NCBI GenBank assembly: GCA_015680685.1 | Contig: MNCI01000606.1 | Span: forward strand, 51,134 to 115,133 | Length of the DNA stretch: 64,000 nucleotides | Reading direction: 5' to 3' | DNA from: Gnetum montanum | Lineage: Eukaryota > Streptophyta > Gnetopsida > Gnetales > Gnetaceae | Notes under the pieces: model-generated | The model's database searches: none | What the model was told of the DNA's origin: nothing | Seen by the model: the letters and a program-made list of their open reading frames with translations, nothing else | Program-made: the position numbers and the translations under genes | In this document: one piece after another, positions 57,040-64,000 of the stretch | Position numbering within the stretch: the stretch's first letter is position 1 | Layout of the letters: every line of letters starts with the position of its first letter

Positions 57040-57275
57040 TAAGGCCATGGTGGGTCATGGTACCAGTTTAAAGCCTTGTTAGGCTATGGTGCTAGTTTAA
57101 GGCCTTGACAAGCCATGGTATTACCAGTCTTAAGCCCTACCAAGCCATGGTGTTACTAGTTTTAGGCCTTAGTAGGCCATGTTGTTATCAATTTTAGGCC
57201 TTGGCAGGTCGTGTTATGAGTTTAAGGCCTTGACAGTCTATGTTGCCGGTTTAAGGCCTCGATAGGCCATTTTAA
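57040..57275 (-). repeat. GGCCTTG-type minisatellite beside element I pol
   Basis: About seven degenerate copies of a 30-45 bp unit. On plus each reads (a)GGCCTTG(g/a)(t/c)AGGC(c)ATG(g/t)T followed by 'accagttttaa'. Each unit holds a palindrome-like GGCCT...AGGCC. Isolated units recur at 61025-61045 and 61262-61285, on the other side of pol. Confidence 0.75.
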
Positions 57276-57303
57276 AGTAGGCTCACTTGTTGATGACCAT
57301 CAG

Positions 57304-58330
57304 CTACATGTAATATGGCTTTAGATAGGAATCACTAACCAAATTGACCAGCTCATTCCCATCCATGGTGGCTATTCTAAACAGTTCATTATCATAGGCT
57401 TTGATGACCAAGAAGGACCCTTCCCAATTGGTTGAGAATTTATCTGCATGCTCATAGATAGCTTTGAGGACTATGTCACCTTCCTTGATCTTACGCTTGG
57501 TCAAGTTATGGTGGTGTTTCTATTTCTACCTCTCTTGATAATGTTCAATGTGAGCAAGCGCTTGCATACGTTGCTCCTCCACCAAGTCTAAGACCATTAT
57601 CTACAACTCCTTATTTTTCTCATCACTGATGAAGTTAGTCAAGGCTACTTGAAGTGATAACACCTATAATTCAAGAGGTAAAACAGCTTTAGAACATAAA
57701 CTAGGCTATAAGGAGTTGCTCTAGTTGTTGTGTGATAAGTCATTCTATAGGCCCATAGCACATGTACAAGCTGCTCATGCTAGTTACACTTACTATTATT
57801 GAGCATCTTCTTTAATAAGTTGATGATGGCCTTGTTACTTGCCTCTAATTTTTCGTTAGCGTGAGGATAATAAGATGATGAGAAAGAATGCTTAATGCCC
57901 AGGTTGTGATAGAAATCTTTTGTTTCATGTCTACTAAATTGTGGTCCATTATTTGTAACTATGATCATGGGTATGCCAAAATAGGCTATAATGCTATCTA
58001 AGATAAATTTGAAAACTTTTTCAGATGTAGTCTTTCTTAAAGAAATAGCCTCAACTCACTTTGTAAACTATTCAATTGCAGTGATGATGAAGCTATGGCC
58101 TATAGAAGACTTGGGTGTTATAGGTCCAATGATATACAATCCCCATCATTGAAATGACCAGGTGATCTGAGTGGTATGTAACTTCGTCGGTGATATGTGT
58201 ATAAGGTTACTATGTCATTGGCATGTATCACAATGCTTAATCTTTTGCATGCAATCACTTTTCATATGGGGCCAATAATATCCTAATCACCTAATGTTAG
58301 CAACTATAGCTCTTGGTCCTTTATGTCCCC
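57304..58330 (-). pseudogene. int: Integrase of element I
   Basis: The zinc-binding end is GYYWPHMKSDCMQKIKHCDT followed by CQ (about 58300-58210). The catalytic core includes TNNGPQFSRHETKDFYHNLG then IKHSFSSSYYPHANEKLEAS (57968-57780). This retains the second Asp region as N and the Glu of N-E-K-L-E. The C-terminal domain (57504-57304) reads KEGDIVLKAI, KFSTNWEGSFLVIKAYDNEL and LKPYYM, a good match to the K-F-x-P-N-W-E-G-P block of Tat-like elements. Stops occur between blocks. Confidence 0.8.
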
Positions 58331-58789
58331 TACAAACACCCTTGTAAACCTCCTCTAGGACTATTCTAGCTACAAACACCCTCATGTTACTTCCTACGAT
58401 GACATATTGATTTGATATTTTTTATACAACGTCCTTTTGGGTAGTAGTCAGGCCTTGAGAAGACTTACCATGACTAAGGTAAACTTTGATATTGTCATAC
58501 CACTCCCTAGTAGGAGCAATATGGACAACAGCTGCAAAGGTATCTTCAGTGTTCTATGCAATGGGAATAGTATAGTCCATGGTTAAGGTGGGAAATTTAT
58601 TAAACACATCTAGTGTCACACTGAGAGCTAATGTTGTAATTACATCAGCTATGACATTCTCGTTCCAACGTATGTGCTGGATATCAACATTTGCAAACTA
58701 TTGTAACAGTTGTTTCCCTAGGTCATAGTATGGTTGTAAATGTTTGGCTTTACATGCATAGACTTTCATTACTTGGTTAACCACAAGTT

Positions 58790-59110
58790 GGAAATCACCT
58801 TTAATCACTAAACATCTAATTCCTAGCTCATAAGCTACCATCATTCCCCTGATCAAACCCTTGTACTCCGCTATGTTGTTGGTACACGGAAACTCAAAAT
58901 GATAGGTGAAGAACTGGATTTGACTAGATCAAAATGTTATGATGGTAGCAACACTAGCCCCATGGGTAGTTAAAGCTTCATCAAAGTGCATGACCACCTC
59001 ATAACCCTTAGGCACTTGGCCAATAATAGTAATATGCTCATCAGGGATCTCAGGATCTATGGCTACTTGGTCATCAACAGGTCAAATTGTGAGCTGCACA
59101 GCTATAGCTT
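58790..59110 (-). pseudogene. Second (archaeal-type) RNase H of element I
   Basis: Reads EVVMHFDEALTTHGASVATI, FEFPCTNNIAEYKGLIRGMM and LVIKGDFQLVVNQV. The first D (in H-F-D), the E of A-E-Y and the D of K-G-D are present. This extra RNase H identifies the Tat lineage. One stop is visible after 'TF'. Confidence 0.8.
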
Positions 59111-59171
59111 GACCTTTCATTGAGAATTGAGAGATGTAGTGAAGGTCAAACTTTGTGGTTATGGCTTTCCA

Positions 59172-59492
59172 TCATGCTACGCGACCACTCTCATAGATAT
59201 TGGTAATTATGGTTGTGAGCACATTATCTTTGCAAATGACATTGACTTGGCTTTTGAAGAGGTAGTGTCTCCACTTCATCAATGAGAAGACTAGTGCTAA
59301 ACAATACTTCTTCACTTTAGTGTATCGAGTTTCGTGGGCAACTAATGCATGGCTAAGATAGTACACTGGCATTTCCGCTACATCATCATGTTTTTGACAA
59401 AGTAGAGAGGTGATGGATGTGTCAAAGATGGCTAGGTAGATGTAAAAAGGTCTATCCTCTTGTGAATGATAGATCATCTGTAGTTGTATCAA
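59172..59492 (-). pseudogene. RNase H of element I
   Basis: Open block with RPFYIYLAIFDTSITSLLCQ, PVYYLSHALVAHETRYTKVK and KYCLALVFSLMKWRHYLFKS. This is the usual gypsy RNase H with Y-(Y/F)-x-S-(R/H)-x-L, R-Y-x-x-x-E/K-K and L-x-L-x-x-x. The first catalytic Asp of D-A-S is not retained. Confidence 0.8.
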
Positions 59493-59717
59493 CTCTTACT
59501 TAAGTTTTTTAAAGACCTCTTGGCATTGAGTTGCCCACTCATAGTGAATCCCTTTCTTAAGCAAGTGTTGCATGGGTTGTAATTTATCTGTAAGCCTAGC
59601 AATAAGCCTACGAATAACTTGCAATATACCTTGCAACCCCCAAAGCTCCTTAAGGTTGGAAGGTGCTACTAACTTGGATATGGCTTTAACTTTATTAAGA
59701 TCAACATGTATCCCTAT

Positions 59718-60830
59718 TTAAAATACCATAAAGCCAAGCATCTTATCGATCTTGACATCAAAGACACAGTTCTTGGGATTGAGCGTAAGCTCATATTTGA
59801 GGCACCATTTAAGCACAAGATCTAGGTCATTAGCATGGTCACTAGCCTCTTGGGACTTAACAACTATGTCATCCACATAATCATTAAGCAAACCTAGCAT
59901 ATAATCATTGAAGATATAAGTCATGGTTCGTTGATAGATTGCTCTTACATTCTTAAGGCCAAAGGACATCATAGTATAACAAAATGTCCCCCGAGAGGTC
60001 ATGAAAGTTATGCTAAGTTAGTGCTTTAGGTTGATCCTAATTCAGTTGTATCCCAAGAATCCATACATAAAGGACAATAAGGCATGTTCAGTCATGGTAT
60101 TGATAAGCTAATCAATACTAGGCAACAAGAAGTCATCCTTGATAGTTGCTTTATTTAGGTCTTGAAAATTGATGCAAATACAAAATCTCCCATTCTTCTT
60201 AGGGACTACCATTATGTTGAAAATCCATTTTGCATACTTAATAGTCCTAATGAAACTAGCTTGGTAGAGCTTTGAGATCTCATCGTNGATAGTCCTAATG
60301 AAACTAGCTTGGTAGAGCTTTGAGATCTCATCGTGAATTGCCAAGGCCAAATCAAGTCTTATCTTTGATACTTTTTGCTTAACTGGTCTAATGCTAGGGT
60401 CTAGTATGATGTTATGTTGTACTAAGCATGGGTTTAGGCTTGGCATATGTTCATATGGCTAGGCAAAGACCTTATTATTGCCTTGTAGGACCTTGGTGAT
60501 GTCTTGAGCTTGTTGAGGCTTCAGTGAGAAACTTATTTTAAGGGCTTTCTCCTCACCACTATGTGTCAGGATAGGAATCTCAACTAAAGAGTCTTTGGTT
60601 ATGTCGCCCACCTCTAAGTCAACGGTTTTGACTAGGTTTTCAGGCCACTCTAAAGGTTTCTCTATTGAGGCTATGCAGTTGACAAGACTCTTAGGCTTAA
60701 GATCTAGGCAATCAGGGTCAATATAGCGTTCTACATCACTATGAGGCCCACTTAGACTTAAAGTAGATTGATCAGCTCCTAGGTACTCATACTTTGATCC
60801 TGCATGTCAACCAAAAGCATATTAAGTGGC
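59718..60830 (-). pseudogene. Reverse transcriptase of element I
   Basis: From the right: a linker with LEVGDITKDSLVEIPIL, then MPSLNPCLVQHNIILDPSIR, PVKQKVSKIRLDLALAIHDE, ISKLYQASFIRTI and PKKNGRFCICINFQDLNKAT. The palm block 60002-59718 opens TSRGTFCYTMMSFGLKNVRA and holds the intact catalytic Y-V-D-D. It continues LTLNPKNCVFDVKIDKMLGF. The first part contains an exact 46-nt duplication flanking an N at 60287, probably an assembly error. It is the best-preserved RT in the window, but stops and the missing gag/protease make it non-functional. Confidence 0.85.
60241..60334. repeat. Exact 46-nt duplication flanking an N
   Basis: 60241-60286 and 60289-60334 are identical and are separated only by 'ng' (N at 60287). 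It repeats 15 codons of the RT frame. This is best read as two contig ends joined without merging their overlap. Confidence 0.8.
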
Positions 60831-60835
60831 ACATG

Positions 60836-61609
60836 GGTAAAAATTAATAATCAATGTTGAAATGCTGTAAAATCATGCAAATACGTTCTCTTCTAGTGCA
60901 AACAAGGTCATCCAAGACTATAAATAAGGTAAAAGCAAGCAAAAAAAAGTGCAAATAGGGGCCAAGTAAAGGTCAAACAAAAGAATAAGGTTGCAGTCAG
61001 CAAGGGTCATGGTTTTGCGAGTTTTAGGCCTTGGTAGGCCATAACGCCATGGTGGCAAATAGTGGTCAGGGAAGGTTAAACCCCACTATTTAATACTAAT
61101 TAAAGGCTAAATAGATAAAGAAAGTATAAGGCTATAAGAAGGTTATCAGGGTCAACAATGCAACATAAGGCTAAAAACAAGTTAAAACATCAAGCAAAGC
61201 ATGCCACATATGGTCAAACATGACTAATATAGGTCAAAATAAGTTGGGTTTTGCCAATTTTAGGCCTTAGTGGGCCATGGTTTAGGGTTGTAGGGCTATT
61301 AGATGGTTTGGGCATCAATTAGGGTTGTTTGGGCCTAGAAAACATGATAGTTTTAAAGCTTCTACGTTGAGACCTCCTTATTTCGACACTGAGCCCCCCT
61401 CCAAGGGGGTATGTTAAAGTGGAGGATTCTAAAGGGTTGAGTTTTGATGAATTTTGGTCAATTTTGGACATGCATGTGCATTCCTAGGTTACGAGTGTTG
61501 TTGGGCATAGTTTCACCTGTTGTTGGGCATTACCCGGTTACCAGTGTTGTTGCCCTGATTCCCATCAGCGTACCTTAACCGTGGAAAACCCATCCCTGAT
61601 TCCCGGATA
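60836..61609. other. Non-coding region right of element I pol
   Basis: No domain recognised. It holds two isolated GGCCTTGGTAGGCC-type units and, on the minus strand, a G-rich run CCCCTTGGAGGGGGGCTC (61412-61395). That run resembles a polypurine tract followed by an LTR start. Gag and protease expected here are absent. Confidence 0.4.
61564..61609 (+). repeat. 46-nt exact copy of 62586-62631, ending at an N
   Basis: The 46 bases before the N at 61610 are identical to 62586-62631. As at 60287, a 46-nt identity abuts a single N, which points to a contig-joining artefact rather than biology. Confidence 0.7.
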
Positions 61610-61789
61610 NATTGCCCAAGATCAAAAGTTGGCACCAATAACCCTATGAATAAAAATTATGGTTTATACTTTGTGCAAAAATTAGGGCTGCAGTTTGCTC
61701 TACTAGAGTATAAATGAATTGGATTGAGAGAATGTATGCAAAGGTAGACAAGGAAGAAGCAAAACAATGTTGTCAATCAGCTCTGTAAT

Positions 61790-63070
61790 TTAAAGGAGAA
61801 ATAGTTTACATGCAGATTTTGAAAAAAATTTCAACAAAACACAAGAAACATTTGCTTGGACGTGCTGCTGTCGAAGAAATGGTGCACTGCCGAAGCTTTC
61901 GAGCAAAGGGACGAAAACGGACTTAGCGAGGGAGGCAATGGCGCGACGGAGGAACAACAACCACGAGAATGGCAACCGGAGCAGAAACGGGAAGAAACGA
62001 GCAGAAATGCGACGGATTTTGGAGAGCGCTTTCGGGCAAAACCGGAAACACGACGGATTTCAGGGTTTACATGACACCCATTTTTTAGCGTCCCATACAT
62101 GATGGGCATGCCGTGGGGCAGGCCATGGCCATGGCCATGGGTTGATGCGGATCCGCTATGGGCACGTATGGTATGCCATACAATAACATACCTCATTCAT
62201 GGCCTAACAGGAACAAAAATATTGCAACTTGCCTCCTATGGCTCAGTTGCTGCTGGCGTTTCACATGAATTTATTACCGCAGACGAATAACCATTCCTAC
62301 TGCCACTACTCGTCGAACGGTATTACTTTTAAGCTGCTGGCGTTTCACATGAATTTATTACCGCAGACGAATAACCATTCCTACTGCCACTACTCGTCGA
62401 ACGGTATTACTTTTAAGCTGCTGGCGTTTCACATGAATTTATTACCGCAGACGAATAACCATTCCTACTGCCACTACTCGTCGAACGGTATTACTTTTAA
62501 TGTTGTCGCTTTACTTTCTTCGGTACTCAGTAGCGACATATCTTAACCGACGTATCTTACCCAACCTTTTTCGTCTATCTGTTGAATCAGCGTACCTTAA
62601 CCGTGGAAAACCCATCCCTGATTCCCGGATAGAGGCTCAACGATGTTTATTCACTTCTACCTTTTTAACTGCTGAAATGGTGTTGGATCGAGCCATAGGT
62701 ATGGAGACGTGGCAAATCACGAGAGGCTTCTGAGTTTGCATTGGAGTTCATGAGTCTTGTCCGCTGGGCTGTGCTTGTTGGCTTTTAAGTATTTCTTTCA
62801 AGTATTAAAGCAGAATATACGATTTCCAATACTGTTTTATGGCAATTATTCCCGTTATTGGATATGGGTAAGCGCGCTCGGAAAGCAAGAAAACACGAAA
62901 GGTCCATTTGCTCGACGCATTACCCTGCTTGGTTGCCAATGAGATGAGATGGGATGGGACTTGGCACTAGCCAGCTGTCTGTAAGAGCAGCAGCAACAGC
63001 CGCCTCTGCACCTAAGGCTACCGCTATGCCTCAACGTGCATGCCGTGCACAAGTATGCCGCCATCATCAT
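61790..63070. other. CpG-rich low-copy segment; possible host promoter or exon
   Basis: This segment is clearly richer in G+C and CpG than the rest of the window. A minus-strand open frame (62196-61831, 121 codons) is rich in Arg, Ser, Cys and Gly. Its middle reads NPEIRRVSGFARKRSPKSVA, reminiscent of an organelle-targeting presequence. On plus, 62868 starts MGKRARKARKHERSIC. Both are short and match no family I recognise, so no gene is claimed. The lack of CpG decay suggests a recent or unmethylated sequence, as in a gene's 5' region. Confidence 0.35.
62249..62500 (+). repeat. Three identical tandem copies of an 84-bp unit
   Basis: Copies begin at 62249, 62333 and 62417 with GCTGCTGGCG and end ATTACTTTTAA at 62500. 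I see no difference between copies after the first bases. The unit is 28 codons, so an open frame (62229-62546) runs through with a repeated FHMNLLPQTNNHSYCHYSSN. Confidence 0.9.
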
Positions 63071-63660
63071 CATCAAGTTGTAAATTTTTAAAAAAATTTA
63101 TAAGAGGAATTTTAGAACTAGTTTGATAAATTCAAGGGGTATTAGTGGATGTAAGTAAAAATTTCAGTTTTAATATACTCGTTTAGAATGAGCCTGTGAC
63201 TTGTACATGTCAAACCACACTTTACATGAGCAGTACATCACTAACAAATCACCTTTGATTATAATGCTTTCATGCTTCTATATTTGTTGTGCAAGCTTGT
63301 CTAAAGAATCCCAAAAAGTCATCTTAACATGATCACTCAAACCAACCTAACGTGCATAGAAACTTAAAATATTAATTTTTGTTACAATTTGTTTCTTATT
63401 TTTAATTATTGCAGTCATTTTTATTTAGAAAGAGTTTTCTTTTTCTCTTTACAAAAAACACTTTAGTAAGAAGTGAAAATCTACAAGGGTATTTTTAATT
63501 GAGGGCAAGGCTTCCTTTTCTTTCCCTAGAGGAAAGGTTTTTCAAGATTTATTGTAAGAGTGAAAGTTTGAAAAAGCATCCTAAAATTGTTGGTCTTGCT
63601 CTTTAAACTCTCTCATCTATGTTGATCATTTGAATTTTCTTTAATTATTATTCATTCTTT
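63071..63660. other. Unassigned AT-rich stretch
   Basis: No gene, RNA or repeat pair recognised. It separates the CpG-rich segment from the tandem repeat at 63668. Confidence 0.35.
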
Positions 63661-63667
63661 TGGGTTT

Positions 63668-63822
63668 GATGAGTGGCGAGGTACCCCTACACTCAACCAT
63701 ACGAATACGAGCGTTACACACACAATCGGTTGAACGCCGCTGATGAGTGGCGAGGTACCCCTACACTCAACCATACGAATACGAGCGTGCACGCACGATC
63801 CGGTCGAACTCCGCAGACTAAA
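63668..63822 (+). repeat. Tandem ~74-bp repeat, CpG-rich, dispersed in the window
   Basis: Copies begin at 63668 and 63742 with GATGAGTGGCGAGGTACCCC and are identical for 47 nt. They then differ at a few places before 'ggt(t/c)gaac(g/t)ccgc'. Decayed relatives are at 33690-33765 (plus) and 25890-25965 (minus). They sit at LTR/leader ends there, so this may mark the edge of another element at the right of the window. Confidence 0.8.
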
Positions 63823-64000
63823 TGCCTTAACACCACAAGAAACACTTGGGGTTAATCGTTCGTTGTCTTCCCAGGCTTGCTTGTAAGTGTCACGGTGTAT
63901 GGTTAAGCAAGTCTGAGGTATGTGATTTTTTTGGCATTTTTTGGGTTATCTTCTATGCTATCAAAGGAAAGGGTTGAGAAACTAAGCTAACTCTAACTAA

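Larger units (their letters stand above)
54750..60835 (-). mobile_element. Element I: Tat-like Ty3/gypsy pol with probable 3' LTR
   Basis: Minus-strand order: RT (60830-59718), RNase H (59492-59172), second RNase H (about 59110-58790), integrase (58330-57304), a GGCC-rich minisatellite (57275-57040), then a non-coding region with a TATA box (55412-55403) taken as 3' LTR. Gag, protease and 5' LTR are not identified; sequence to the right carries single-N joins at 60287 and 61610. Confidence 0.7.

Noticed and set aside
63742-63800. CTGATGAG near CGAATACGAG suggested a hammerhead ribozyme (retrozyme).
   Set aside because: The partner GAAA box and a foldable stem II/III are not evident, and the other copies lack the leading C. 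The similarity is only the 7-nt CTGATGA.

Overview
This window looks like intergenic DNA from a large seed-plant genome, possibly a gymnosperm such as a conifer. The exact organism cannot be fixed from the sequence. It is AT-rich, CpG-poor and almost wholly made of old, nested retroelements whose reading frames are broken by stops and frameshifts. Plant-type hallmarks include a tRNA-iMet-like primer site, Ty1/copia gag with CCHC knuckles, Ty3/gypsy pol with a second (archaeal-type) RNase H typical of the Tat lineage, and an RTE-type LINE. No intact host gene was recognised. The only candidate low-copy segment is a CpG-rich stretch at about 61.8-63.1 kb.

Layout. (A) 593-7278, minus: a copia-type LTR element with both LTRs, primer site, polypurine tract and gag, but an accessory ORF in place of pol. 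(E) 7279-19345, minus: a decayed Tat-like gypsy (gag end, protease, RT, RNase H, second RNase H, integrase), split by (J) about 12740-18335, plus, a non-autonomous element with an accessory ORF. (F) 19363-25970, plus: integrase tail, spacer with tandem repeats, a relic accessory ORF of 871 codons, and a 3' LTR. (G) 25975-34570, minus: LTR, gag, spacer with an assembly gap, a relic accessory ORF of 905 codons, and a 3' LTR; F and G meet tail to tail. (B) about 35690-50581, plus: a relative of A whose accessory ORF is split by (C) 40025-48837, minus, a gypsy element with two ~2 kb LTRs, gag, protease and an integrase tail but no RT. Then an RTE LINE fragment (52.69-53.88 kb, minus), (I) a Tat-like gypsy pol (57.3-60.8 kb, minus) with a likely 3' LTR at 54.75-57.0 kb, the CpG-rich segment, and a short tandem repeat at 63.7 kb.

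Main observation. In A, B, F and G the accessory ORF lies directly upstream of the 3' LTR. In each it is preceded by what looks like its own promoter, a cis-motif block with a TATA box in B, F and G and a decayed TATA-equivalent in A. The cis motifs upstream of the ORF resemble those in the U3 promoter of the same element's LTR. They are TGTCTC/GAGACA arrays in A and B, a 19-bp block ending GATGTAGTG in F, and CAATATTAGG / GATATTGGGG in G. This suggests that non-autonomous elements of two superfamilies each carry a second, LTR-mimicking transcription unit for a protein resembling the 'putative plant transposon protein' group. The pattern is read by eye and needs alignment to confirm.

Assembly caution: there is a 72-N gap and seven single Ns. 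Two exact 46-nt duplications abut single Ns, which looks like an assembly artefact.
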